Shown: piece by piece, positions 22,201-34,259 of the stretch
Layout of the letters: every line of letters starts with the position of its first letter
Position numbering within the stretch: position 1 is the stretch's first letter
Translations under genes and position numbers: made by a program
Notes under the pieces: generated by a model
Databases searched by the model: none
Told to the model about the DNA's origin: nothing
Seen by the model: the letters and a program-made list of their open reading frames with translations, nothing else
Assembly (NCBI RefSeq): GCF_022605725.1
Contig: NC_065558.1
Location: 1,674,001-1,738,000 of the forward strand
Reading direction: 5' to 3'
Source: Anthonomus grandis grandis
Lineage: Eukaryota; Arthropoda; Insecta; Coleoptera; Curculionidae
Length of the DNA: 64,000 nt

Positions 22201-25200
22201 ATTTCGAAGGCCTGAAATTTAACTTCATAAAAGCGCCTTGTATTGTATAAATTTTTTGACAGATTTAATTTTCAGGCAATTTAAGCCATTTTTATTATTT
22301 TACAGCCAATTGAAAATAAATTGTGTGAATTCAACTGCCTTGAAAAAACTTATTTAATTGTTAACAAGTACTTGAAAGAAAAAGAAATTAGGTTTAAGTG
22401 CTTAAAGGTGACTTCAACTGTCTGAAAAAAAATTAAATTTTCACAATTTTTCAATATATTTCAATTTTTTCTAGACAGTTGAAGCTATTTTGAATAGTTT
22501 TTAAATAACTAGAAAACGTTTGTGACTTTAGCTTTCTCTAACTCTCTTCTCTAAGTGTCTGGAAAAAATAACCTTAACTTCGTCTATTTGCCTTAAGTGC
22601 CTGGAAAGAGTTCAAATTTTTTGGCAGAGCTATTTTGAGTTTTGTTGAGTCAGTTGAAGTAATTTTCGTTACTTTTTAGGCAATTGGTGCATACTTTAAA
22701 AGCCTGAAACTTATCTTGGGTGTCTTTCAGGAACTTAAAATATGTTTTGTTGTTTTTTCAGGCATCTGGGTATAAAAATAAAGCATCTAGAATATTTTCT
22801 CTCATTCCAGGCATTTAAAATAATTTCTCATATTATTCCAGCTTTTCGAGCCAATCTTATTCCATTAGACTTTTGGTGATAATAATGCGGCATTTGAACT
22901 AATTTAGTTATTCGTTCTAGGCTTTAATTCCTGACATTTCAATTTTTTTTCTCGTTTTCCTGATTTTTGAACTTCAGGTTTTTGTCAATAAAATTCTTGG
23001 AATATTGGAATTATTTCAATAACTTGGAATATAATTTAAAAAAATGATTTTCTAAAGACCTGAAGTTCAAAGATCCTGACTTCGTAAAATTACCTGGAAT
23101 TTGAATAGAATTTCTTACAGACCTATTTTTAAACTTAAACTATTATTAAACTTTTTCAAACAACTAAAGGCATTTTCATTATTTTCTAGGCAATTGAAAC
23201 AGGCTTTAAAAGCCTGAAACTGGTTTATAGTGCCTGGAAAAAATATTTAACTTTTAACAGAGAAATTTAGCATCTGTTTCTAGCAGTTGAAGCCTTTTTC
23301 AACTTTATTTAGCCAATTTAGGATCCTTTAGAAAAGCACTAAAGTCACCTAATAAAAAATCACAAATATCATCATGAATTAAACAAAAATTGATCTTACA
23401 TGCCTATAAATTTGATTTCAAATACCTGAAATTTAACTTTATAAAAGCGCCTTGTATTATATAAATTTTTTGACGGATTTATTTTCCAGGCAATTCAAGC
23501 CATTTTTTATTGTTTTGTAGGCAATTGAAAAAAAATTGTATGAATTCAACTGCCTTGAAAAATCTTATTTAATCGTTAACAAGTCCTTGAAAGAAAAAGA
23601 AATTAGGTTTAAGTGCTGAAAGGTGACTTTAAGTGTCTGAAAAAATTATTTAAATTTTAACACAGTATGCTTCAATTTTTTCAAATAAGACTTAGGCTGT
23701 ATCAAAAAATTCACCTTATTTGCCTAAAGCTAACTTTAAGAATTATTTAAGTTAAATTTCTTATATGCAACTGAAGCTACTTTCTCTATCTTTCAGGCCT
23801 TCGTCGATATAGAAGACTGAAATTGACTTCAAGTGCCTGGAAAAAATTTTCTTTTTTAACGGAGTAATTTTGATTTGCTTCCTGGCTATTAAGATTTTTA
23901 GGTAATAGAGTCATTGAAACAAGAAACTTGAAATTTTTTGACTAAAAAATATAAAATTAGAAAAAAAAATAATAATTTATCGTAAAAATTTTTGGAACTT
24001 AAAAAATAACTTTAGTTGACTTCAAATACCTAAAAGTGACTTCAAGTGCGCCAAAAAATATTCAATTGTTGGGTTTTTAATTTTACATCTTTTCCTGGCA
24101 GTTGGCTTGGAAAAAATCAGTTTTACTGTGTAAAATTGCCTTGGAGTGTCTGGAAATCAAACATAATTTTAACTTTAAGTTATTTTGAAACTATTTTTAG
24201 GCAGTTGACTCTATTTCAGTTATTTTCATGCAATTAAAACAGACTTTAAAAGTCTGTCACTGACTTCAAATGCCTGAAAAACGTATTCAACTTCTCACAA
24301 AGAAATTTTGCATAGCTTCATGGCAATTGAAGCCTTTTTTAATTTTTTTCAGGCAATTAAAGACACTTTGGAAAGAATTTAAAAAATATTTCAGTTATTA
24401 CTAATTATTGACATTATAATTTAAGATCTCTTACAGGCAGTTAAAGTCATTTTAAATATAATTTCAGGCAATTAGAGAAATTTCAAAGCTTAAAAGATGA
24501 GCGATTGAAGTGCTTGGAAAAAATTTAAAAAAAATTTCAAGCAGTTAAAGGAAAGCGGAACATCTTCCATGCAACTGGAATATTTTTAGGACTTCAAATG
24601 CCTTGAAAAAATTGTTTAAAGCTCGTTAATTAATTATTTAAAATATTTTCCAGGCAATTGAAACTACTCTAAGGAAATATTTGAATTAAGTTTCAGCTAA
24701 CTAAAGTCTTGAAAACTTACTTAATCTTGAAAAAACTTAAAAACAACCTTAAGTGCCTGAAAAAAAGTTAATTTTGATGCAGTAATTTTAAATTTTTTCT
24801 AAGCAGTCGAAGCTAGATTTTCATAGATTTTTGACGTAATTAAAGCAGACCTTAAAAACCTGTAAGTACTGACAAAAAAATATTAATTAATTTTTAACAG
24901 GATAATTGTGCACTTCTTCTTAGCAGTTAAAGAAGTTTTAATTTTTTTTGAGGTAATTAAAGACACTTTAGAAAAAAGAGAGTTATTTCAAAAACTTGTC
25001 CAGGCAGTTGAAGCCATTTTCATTATTTTTCGGGCATTTAAAACAGACTTTTAAAGCCTGACTTCAACTGCCTTGAAAAAATTATTTAAAACTCATTTAT
25101 TAATTTTTTGAAGCCACTATGTTTCAACTAACTGAAGAGACTATAAAGTAAGTTTTGAAAACCTACTTAATCTTAAAAAAACTTAAAAATTACTTTAAGT

Positions 25201-25700
25201 GCCTGAAAAAAAGTAAAACATGACCTTAACTAGCCGGAAAAATAACCTTAACTTCGTGAAATTATGTTCAAATGCCTGGAATTAATATATAATTTTTTAC
25301 AGAGATATTTTGAAATTTGTCCAGGCACTTGAAGGCTATTTTCATTATTTTTTAAAACAGACTTTAAAAGCCTGAATTTGACTTCAAGTGCCTGAAAAAC
25401 AACATTTGGTATCTCTTCTTGGCAGTTGAAATCTTTTTCTTAATCTTGGAAAAACCTAAAGACTACTGAAAAAAAGTTAATTTTTATACAGTTTTTTCGA
25501 ATTTTTTCTAGACAACTGAAGCCATTTTCAATAGTTTTTTTAAACAATCTAAGAAATTTTCAAGCTTAAAAGTACTGACTGCCAAAATAACCTTAACTGC
25601 TTAAAGCTAACCTCAATTGCCTGGAAATAGATTTAAATTCTTAACAGAGCAGTTTAAATATTTTCCAATTGCCGAAATTTTATAATGGATAATAATTTGG
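16200..25700. repeat. Higher-order tandem array, 2.3-2.5 kb units of CAGGCA boxes
   Basis: Ordered markers recur. M1 (CTGGAAAAAATACAAATATTT then TGACAGAGCTATTT) lies near 16586, 19090, 21430 and, altered, 22596. M2 (ACAGAGAAATTTAGCATCTG) lies near 17291, 19709, 22049 and 23255. M3 (CTCTATCTTTCAGGCATTCG) lies near 17815, 20169 and 23779. M4 (GATACAGTAATTTCGAATTTTT) lies near 18635 and 21030. M5 (TTGCATTTCTTTCTAGCAGTT) lies near 18961 and 21301. The units are about 2504, 2340, 1166 (deleted) and about 2650 bp. Copies from 18841 and 21181 keep exact 2340-base register for over 700 bp. Within each unit, AGGCAGTTGAAGCC boxes and the inverted form CTTCAAGTGCCTGGAAAA recur every 80-200 bp. It fills most of the first intron of gene A. 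Confidence 0.8.
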
Positions 25701-26280
25701 TATTATATGGACAAGTTAGCAAAGATGTTTTGTCGACTAATGACCCATATCATAGAACACGAACACATCTTTAAGACGTATTTCATCTTGAAAGTTTCAT
25801 CCCTTTTTAGCACATTAAATTAATTAAACAACACTCTCTCAATTTACTGATTGAACTTCTTCTTCAAGTTGAATTCCTTTGACATTATTGCTGCCACTTA
25901 GGCACTTCTTTCATTGAATCTTCTTCTAATTCTCTTACTCTCTCCACTTTAAACAAATTAATGGACCAACCTATAACTAACTTTTAAACAGAATTAAGCC
26001 ATACGCTCGGGCATAATTGAGTTTAAACTTAGTAGTAATAATATAGAAAATAACTATTTATAAAACGTTTATCCGGAGGTCGGTCGTTAAAAGTTTATTT
26101 GAAAACAAATTTAACTTTTAAAATAAATACGAGAAAAAAAAAGAGTTTTCCAAATTGGATGGATGTGGCAGATTTTTGCATCATTTGAAAGTTTATTTTG
26201 TAGCACAAAAGCTCTTCGTAATGGTTTTTTTTGAGATAATGTGACCTTAGGGGTTGGTCGTTTTCCTGGGTAATTTAAGA
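25700..26280. other. Complex non-repeat island in gene A intron 1
   Basis: Just after the tandem array the sequence becomes more varied and loses the box repeats. It has homeodomain-type words such as TTAATTAA near 25825 and no ORF. It is a candidate for a regulatory element, a guess from complexity alone. Confidence 0.2.
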
Positions 26281-27900
26281 AATATTTAAAGGAAAAATTG
26301 CTGGAAAGTAACTTTACTTTTTTTTTAAAGTAGATTTTCTATTATTTTAACACCAGAAAGAAAATAATTTTTTAATATTAGTATTTTTAAAATGATGTAA
26401 TTTAATTTTATTCCAGGCAGTCCATGAAGATGTAAAAAATTATTTAACTGCTTTAAGTCAAATAATATTTCTTTAATTTTTTTGTAGTTAAAGGTACCTT
26501 TAAGGCTTCCTTTAATTGCCTGGAGAAACAAACCAGTTATTTTTAACTTTTCACAGATTTAAAAAATTAAAAGTATACTTTAATTGCTAGGAAAAATTAT
26601 TGAAAGCATTTTAGGTTGTTTTTAGTGAATTAGGGCAATTTATTCGAGATGGTTGAAGTCATCCAGGTATCTAAAGTGGTGTTTAGTTTATTTTAAGCTT
26701 TGAAATATATTTAATTGGCTAGAAACGAAAAAGAAGGTTTTTTTTCCAGGCAATTGAAGGCATTTTTTAGTTCTTTTGTGCATGAAAACATTTCGAAGCT
26801 ATTCAAAAGTGTCTTTAATTACATACAAGATAAGGAGAGTGTAAAAAATGCCTTAAAAAAAACACTTTCTTCTTAAATTTTCTATACACTTAAAGGAAAA
26901 ATTAAAGTGTAGTAGTTTGGCTTTACATTTACTAGAAGTAATTGAAATTATTTTTTTTTGTTAACTGTTTAAAGTTTCTAGGCAAATAATTATGAAATAG
27001 AAATATAGTTTAATTTCAAGTAATACTGTGAACGTTTTTGTTTTTAATTCAATTTAATTTGAATATAGTTTCAGGATAATTAAAATTTTACTTTTATATT
27101 TTGCGCCTTGAATTAAAAATTTCAATTTCCAATATTCTAATATAGAAAAATTACCCTTAATTTCAAAAAATTCAAATTGAAATTATTTTAATTTTCTAAA
27201 GTATGGATAGGCAATAAATTCTACTTTAATTTCCTGTAAAAGAAAAATTAGTTTTTTTTTAAATATTTTTATAAGGAAATAAAAGCCATTAAAGAAAACT
27301 AAACAGAGATTTTCAAATTATTAACCCTGTCAAGGAAAACAATTAAATTGCTATAAAGCAATTATATTCTTTTGTAAAAATAGAATAATGAGTGGAAAAA
27401 TATTGAATTCAAATATAAATTCTTTAAAACTAACTTTAAATACTTGAAAAATAACTGACTTTTTCTTGGTCTTTAAATGCTTGTGACAATTTCTTTTAAA
27501 GAACTTTAAAGTTATTTAAAAATAATTAGATAAAAATTATATTACTTTAATTGCTTAAAAACAATAAACTATAAAATGTATTCTTTAAAGCATTTAAACT
27601 AATTTTTGTTAAATCAAGTGCTTTAAAAGAAGACAAATACTTAAATAATAATTAAAACAAAAAAACTAAAAATTTTTCAATAAAACTCCATATAACAAAA
27701 AAAACAAATTAGTTGGGAATTTAGGCAGTAATAAAAACTCATTAAATTATATTTTTTTTACAATTTTTAATAATTAAGATAAGATTTCACTTAAAAGCGT
27801 GCAGATATAAATAAACCCTTTTAATTTAAATATTTAAAAAAAAAATCGAGAGAATAGTAGTTCTTTTTTTTTCTCCTAAATCACTTAAAAACACTAAAAT
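26280..27900. other. Decayed box-repeat DNA in gene A intron 1
   Basis: AT-rich sequence with scattered decayed boxes (TTCCAGGCAGTCC near 26412, TTCCAGGCAATTGAAGG near 26746). No gene is seen. Confidence 0.35.
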
Positions 27901-27949
27901 ATTTAAATTACTTCTTTATATTATATGTTTGAATTTAAATAGGTTGCAG

Positions 27950-28108
27950 GATTTTACTTTAGGTTGTATAGTAAAAGAGTTTCTAACAAACGCTTTTTTT
28001 ATCCGCCTTATTGATATGACTAACGATATTAAATGGACTCCGGGATCCCCATATTTGTGTCCAAATGATTTTCTAACAAATTTAGAGAAGTTACGAGACA
28101 AGTGCTAA
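27950..28108 (+). pseudogene. Coding-like fragment, unidentified
   Basis: On the plus strand, 52 codons are open from GAT at 27950 to TAA at 28106-28108, after a GGTTGCAG that could be a splice acceptor. The peptide contains IRLIDMTNDIKWTPGSPY and CPNDFLTNLEKLRDKC, which reads like real protein and is richer in G and C than the flanks. I do not recognise it. A transposon protein fragment is most likely. An antisense ORF covers the same bases but looks less protein-like. Confidence 0.25.
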
Positions 28109-28379
28109 GTCCATTTTACCAGAAACTTTTTTCGAAGTATGAAATGGCTTTTTGGATAAATTAACTTATTGTTAAGCCAAAGAAGGAGGCCTGTTTGAGA
28201 CTTTCGTTTAAAGAACTTATTTTTCTTGTTTTATTTTTTCTTTTTATTAGAATGCATAAATTTATAATACACAGCATAATAAATATTTTAAGACTACGAT
28301 TCTATGTGGGTTGCGTAGTATTTTGCAAATATTTATTGCAAGTAAAAATCATCAAAATCAGATAATTGCTAAAGTCATA

Positions 28380-28925
28380 GCGTCGTGCTGAAAAACGATA
28401 ACATAGCAGTCTTGTGCTTAAAGGTGCTCTCTATGTATAGTGATCGATTCCCCAATCTGTATAGTTGCCGCTAACGATAGATAACCCATTGTCTTTTATT
28501 TGAGCGGCACAGCTCGCTCGTCCTGTACACACTGTCCTATTTTGGTTATAAATGCAGGGTAGTTCTGTTATTGTTACGCGGACCTGTACCATTTTTTGTG
28601 AATTTAAAAATGCTGCAAACAGAATTAAACTCTTCAGGTGTCTCGTATGTGGGGGTTACAAAGTAGAGCTATACCAAATCGCTAGGGATACTTACGTTTA
28701 CGTCAGTATATATTTCGAAAAATGTATATAAAAAGGAGTAACTCAAATATTGAAATTCTCCATAGGACATATACAGATGTCTTACGAGACACAGAGTTGT
28801 ATTGCCTTATAACAGGCATAAGAAGAAATCGGATCGGAGCCGGAAGCGATAGGCTGACATTCTGGAACCATATTCCAACAAAGATCAAAATTTGTGATTT
28901 CATTATTTGCCTGTAATTATATTTC
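28380..28925 (+). pseudogene. Possible retroelement remnant
   Basis: A patch of higher complexity with a 64-codon ORF at 28722-28916. Its C-terminal part (GAGSDRLTFWNHIPTKIK) resembles the WNxLP-type ends of non-LTR reverse-transcriptase proteins. The match is weak and no catalytic motif is present. TTATAAATGCAGG near 28540 could be TATA-like but has no clear start site. Confidence 0.2.
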
Positions 28926-28929
28926 CTAG

Positions 28930-31190
28930 TTTATTGTAAGTATTATTTTTTATACTGAGTTATAACGCATATAAATGTAAACATTAGCGTGAATAAAGAG
29001 TTCGAATTTAATAAGAACAAATAAATATGATAAAAATTAAAATAAATAAAATAGGAGAAATGGGTATATGTGAAACAAAAATTTAAAAAAAAATTGAAGT
29101 GAAAAAAAATTGAACAGGCCTAAATGAAAAAAACTAGTTATTAGTGTAAAAGATATTCAAAAATAAATTTAAAAAAAATAACAAAAATTGGAAAGATACA
29201 TTTTTTTGACAAAAAAAAACTAATTCTTTAGAAATAGAACGCTAAAATATATAAAGGTAATACAATTTTAAAAAAATCTCCATATAGTCAACAAGAAACA
29301 AATAAACCTCAAATTTTTTAATATACCACACAAAGTCAAAAAATATTATGAAATTAATTTATTTAGTTCAAGCTACTTTTCTATAAATAAATATTATAAT
29401 ACATTAAAAATCAATGTATTAGAGCATGCACTATTACAAAATAAATGAATTTGAATTTTTGCATAAATGTAAAATCTAATTTAATTAATTCATTTAAAGT
29501 ATTTTGCTACAAGAAAATTAAATTAAAAAAATATACTAATAAGTCAAGAATTTAATAAAAAGTCCATAAATTTCCATAATTCATTTAACAAGCTCTTTTT
29601 TTTTAATAATTGTATTTTAAAAAACAGTTTGTTAAAATTATTTTACAAATATTATCCACATATTTACAGTCTATAAAAAGCAATAAAATACATTGAAAAA
29701 ATAAGTAAATTTAATATTTGATGCACTTTTTTAATGTAAAGAATTTTTGCTTAAAGGTATAATATAATGAACTTAATAAATTTAGAATTTCAGGTACTTT
29801 TCTGTTAAAAAAGATGCTTTAATTTTATTTGCAATATTCAATAAAAATAAATTAAAAATTTTATATAAGGCGAAAAAATTCCATAAATCATTTAATAAAT
29901 TTCTCCTTTCATGAATTTTTTTATTTAAATATGTTGAATTTTTGCCTACATGTGAAATCTAATAAAATTAATTTATTTAGAGTATTTTTCCACAAAAAAA
30001 TTATAAAAAAAATACCAATAAAATGTTTTCTTTCAAAATTCATTTAAAAATTTATATAAAGCAATAAAATACATTGGAAAAATAAGTAAATTTAATATTG
30101 TATGCACTAATATAAAATTAAAATATTTTTTTTTAAATGTAATTAATTTTTGCTTAAAAGTAAAATATAGTAAAGTGAATAAATTTATAATTTGAGGTAC
30201 TTTTCTACAAAAAAAGTCACTATAATTTAATTTGCAATATTCAATTTCGAAACAATAAATTAAAAATTTAATATAAAGTAAAAAAATTCCATAAATCGTT
30301 TAACAAATTTTTCCTTTCATGGATTGTTTTTCAAAAACCTATTTCATTAAATTAGTTCTAAATGATTAATCATAATTTTTACAGTGAATATAAAGTAATA
30401 AAATACATTGAAGAAAATATTGAATTATGGTATAGCAACATATAAAAATTTAAAAATTCAATTAAATTATTGAAAATTAATTGAATAATAAAAAGTAATG
30501 AATTGATACTTCTTGAACGAGGTACTAAAATTATTTTATTGTTTTTTTTGTAGCTTCAAGTTTAATTAAGACAAATTATTATTATTATTAATAAAATGTA
30601 GGTCTTGAATAAAATAATTTTTTTAACGATGTTTTGGCTTTTTTTTTTTTTTCATGTACATGCTTAATACCATTTTTTTTTCTTTCAAGTAACTGAGATC
30701 AGAGAACAATTTTAATATTTTTAGGTAATTTTATATGCATTTAGGTAATTAAGGAATTTTTGATTTTTAAAAGCACTTTAGCCCCTTTTTTACGCTACTT
30801 AAGGTACAAAAGTAGTTTGTAATATTTTGAAGAATACCTAAAAAATTTTGAAAAAGTATTTTCCTAGTTTAATAAGGATATTTTTGCTATACCTAAAAAT
30901 TTTGTTAAATTTATTATTATGGTAAATTGGGATAGTTATACCATTTTTCATGCCTGACTTTTGGCTTTTATTCAGATTAGAAGGTAAAAACCTGGTTAAA
31001 AAACTTTAGAAAATGACTTAAAAAAATGAAAATTAATTTTTTTTAATGGCCTTTTGTAACAGCTTTGAAAAAAAAACAAAAATTAAATACTCAATTGTTT
31101 TTCCTATAAAAACCAAAATTATTCACCTAAAAAAAAAATAAAAAAAAAATAATTAAATAATTTTTTAATAAAGACAACAAAAACCTCCAT
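28930..31190. other. AT-rich 5' part of gene A intron 1
   Basis: Nearly pure A/T sequence with loose duplications (for example ATAAAGCAATAAAATACATTG near 29680, 30056 and 30391, each followed by TAAATTTAATATT-like sequence, spaced about 350 bp). No gene is seen. Confidence 0.4.
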
Positions 31191-31198
31191 AAACTCAC

Positions 31199-31345
31199 CA
31201 AAAAAAAAACCTCAAAACACACTCGAAAAACCGCACAAAATCAAAGTGAAAAAAAGGCCCACAGTCAAGTCCACACCAACCAACTGAAAACACTCGAGGA
31301 ATACAAGTGAGTCTTCTTCAACGGCGTTACCGCGTATGATATACG
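31199..31345 (-). other. Probable non-coding first exon of gene A
   Basis: It starts about 30 bases below a strong TATA box (start uncertain, about 31337-31346) and ends at a good donor (TTTG|GTGAGT, donor 31193-31198). G and C are much higher than in the flanks. The next compatible acceptor on this strand is AAATATTTCAG at 15718, directly before the gene A ATG, so the two may be joined over a 15.5-kb intron. The short ORF reading across this region runs through the TATA box and is unlikely to be real. Confidence 0.5.
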
Positions 31346-31367
31346 CTCTTCGACGCGACATTTTCCC

Positions 31368-31375
31368 CTTTTATA
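31368..31375 (-). promoter_or_regulatory. TATA box, candidate gene A core promoter
   Basis: The minus strand reads GTCTATAAAAGGGGAAAA, a textbook TATA box in a G/C-rich setting, with TATCATACG 35-40 bases downstream as a possible initiator. Confidence 0.6.
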
Positions 31376-31452
31376 GACTGTCTCGGTGTCCCGTGGGAGT
31401 ATCCCGTTTACACGGACGAATTTCTCGGATTCGGGAAGCAACAAGTCCAAAC

Positions 31453-31462
31453 ACCACGTGGT
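31453..31462. promoter_or_regulatory. Palindromic E-box upstream of gene A TATA
   Basis: ACCACGTGGT is a perfect 10-base palindrome centred on CACGTG, about 80 bases upstream of the TATA box. CACGTG is bound by bHLH factors such as Clock/Cycle and Myc/Max. Which one binds here is unknown. Confidence 0.4.
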
Positions 31463-31469
31463 TTTGTCA

Positions 31470-34255
31470 TAAACCGCCGCGTTAATCTGCGGGGGTAAAA
31501 TTTATGATGTCGGATTTCATACTTCGGGGGGGTATTAAGTGTTCCCGAAACCTCCCTTTTACGGGTCTTACGGGTAATTTTCGCTTGGTTTAGGGAAACT
31601 AGATGTTCAGTTGGTATTTGGAAGGTTTACTTTAACTTTGGGATATCTTGCTATGTAGGAATTAATTGGAATTAGAATGTATGCTTATTGTACTAATTTA
31701 TATGCTTTTCTAAAATAACTTCAATACTGTTTATATATTTATTGTGGGATTTAATCATATTTACCCTGGGGGGATAGTCAAAATAAAATTCCATAATATT
31801 ATATTCATATATGTCAAAAAGCTTATTAAGGGGCTATTTGTGGAGTGAATAATAAATAACTTTCGATATTTTTAGAGAATTCATTAGTTAGTGATGAGGT
31901 TGTTAATGGTATTTTAGCCGGTTCCACTATTCCTACAGAAAAATCACTCACTGATTAATTTTTCTGATATAAAATCCTATTGAATTTTTATTTAAATTTA
32001 AATAGGGAATATTTGTTTAATTTAGTAGACATGCAACGATGTTTGTTTTACATTTTCGCGGCGTTAAAAATAAATTATTCGCGCCATTTCGGAGATTTAA
32101 ATTTAAATTTAAATAAATACGAAAGTGTTAACAAAGAAAGTCCCTTCTTGTCTATCTATATTTAAAAATAGGGCGAAAATATGGAATTTCTTGAATATGA
32201 AAGTCACAAAATGTTGCTCTTTTTAGTCACTTAGGATCAGGAAATTATTTTTAGGAAATTTACAAAGAGTGTTATTTCTTAATTTAAAAATATATAAAAA
32301 AGGTCAATTTTTTAAAAATATTTTGACCATTTCAAGGCATTTTTTTCACGTACAAGCAATTGTTTAGGTACTAAACAAACTAAGGTTAAATTTAAATGTT
32401 TTTTCTATGCAGTTAAGAAATTTTAGCCTGGAAAAGCTGAATTATTAAAATTTGGTTATATGGAAACTTTAGTTCCAAATTTTTGTTCAAATACTCTGTA
32501 TATATTTTCGTAATTAGACAAGGTTATCCATAAGTCGTAACACTTTGGATTCCAAAATTTGGTATTTTAAGGCCACCAACAAAATAATAATTTAAGAGTA
32601 TTTAAATTATAATTTTCATGGATTTTATTTGAAAAAAGCCGTTTTTTACCGGTAACAATATTTTCAAATTTTAATGTCTCATAAAGTAGATATTAATATT
32701 TTTCAATCAGGCCTAGTATATATTTTAAACTAAATGGAAATAATAGTGATTGATTCATAATGAATAAATATTAGCAATAATTCAATTTTGTACCTAAAAT
32801 TTTGCAAACGCAATGATTTTAGAAAATTTATTTTGGTTCGAGTTTATGTGGAGAAATAAATAGAAAATTTGAAAAGGGTAAAAAAGGATAAAATGCTTGT
32901 ATATATTGAAATAAAAAAACTAGACAAGTTACGCTTTACAAATAAGTAAATAAATTAAAACTGTAAATAAAAAATACTGTAAAACAGGCAAGCAGTCTTA
33001 TTTTCTTATTAGTACATAAAATTTTAAAGGTTATAATATACAAAAGAAAGTAAAACTAAATAATGTATACAGTAAAAGATAGTGCTAAAATGTACAAACC
33101 TATTTTTATTTAAAAAATCAGCAATTGATGAAATAAGCAAACAATGCGAAGTGTTGCGCTGTACATTATTAAACATTATTAAATTTTATTTTTTTATAAC
33201 GTTGATGTAAATTCCTAATATTTCATTAATTTTCCAAAATTTTTAAGGGAGTCGAAAGTGTTACGAATGTTTTTATTTTAAGTAAATAAAAAATATGAGG
33301 GTATTTTATACAGATACGTTGAACAAAATTTAATTTAAAGACAAACATTCGAAGAAAATATAATATATTTTTTTAGTAAATTTAAAAAACGTAAGTAATT
33401 TAACTTTCAAAAATGTTACAATTGTTTTCGTAATAGAAGAGCTTTTTAAAAATTAAAAAAAAAAATCAAAATTTTGGGAATATAATAGCAAGGCATTAAT
33501 TTTTTAGGTAAATAGAAGAATGAGAAATGAGATGGAAATTTTTGCTTTTAGAAATTTTTTTTAAAGGCTCAAGTTAATTTTTTTAAGGTAAAAACAGGAC
33601 AGTTTTTGATATCTTTTAAATTTTTTTATTTTAAATTAGTTTTTCCTTTAGATTTATAATGATGACTTAAAAATGACCTTATTTTCCAATACAACAAACC
33701 GTTTTGCACCTGTTTAAAATAATTTTTTAACATGAACTTAAACATCGAAATATATAATTCATATTTCTCTTATACTTAAATAAATTCTTCTTAATATTTT
33801 ACTATTTTTTCCGAAATCATCAAGAGAGTCGAAAGTATAACGATTATTTTTATTCTAAATAAATTAAAAATCTTTTTTCATGTTTCATGAGAGTTTCATG
33901 CAAAATCAAAGAAAAACCCTTATTATCTAACTATATATTTCATGAAAGGAATATATTTAAAAAAAATTCTAATTTTTTTTACGTTAAATTTAAATTTTAT
34001 AGTTAAAAGTAGAAAATAGCTTTATGTTCCTTAAAAGTATGAATATGGGCTAAGAATTGCATTGGTTACTATGACTGAGCTACTAACATCTTATTTCTGA
34101 GTACCTCACTATTCTTATATTATCCCAAATTGTCTAGTAGAAAAATTACCTTAATATTTTCAATTTACTTTCGATTGCTTAGTCCTACCTAAGAAGATAT
34201 GCGTGGGTCGGTGGGTCTGCGTGGGTTAGGATAATTTTTATGGGGTGATGTAGGG
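31470..34255. other. Upstream of gene A, no gene seen
   Basis: The first 120 bases are G/C-rich and may belong to the promoter (repeated CTTACGGGTmwT near 31568 and 31578). The rest is AT-rich. Two similar patches (GGGAGTCGAAAGTGTTACGA near 33246 and AGAGAGTCGAAAGTATAACG near 33823) look like diverged repeat copies. TTTAAATTTAAATwG words cluster at 31985-32115. Confidence 0.35.
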
Positions 34256-34259
34256 TTAA

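Noticed and set aside
31265..31450. 61-codon minus-strand ORF over the gene A promoter
   Set aside because: It runs through the TATA box and upstream sequence, so it cannot be transcribed whole from that promoter.
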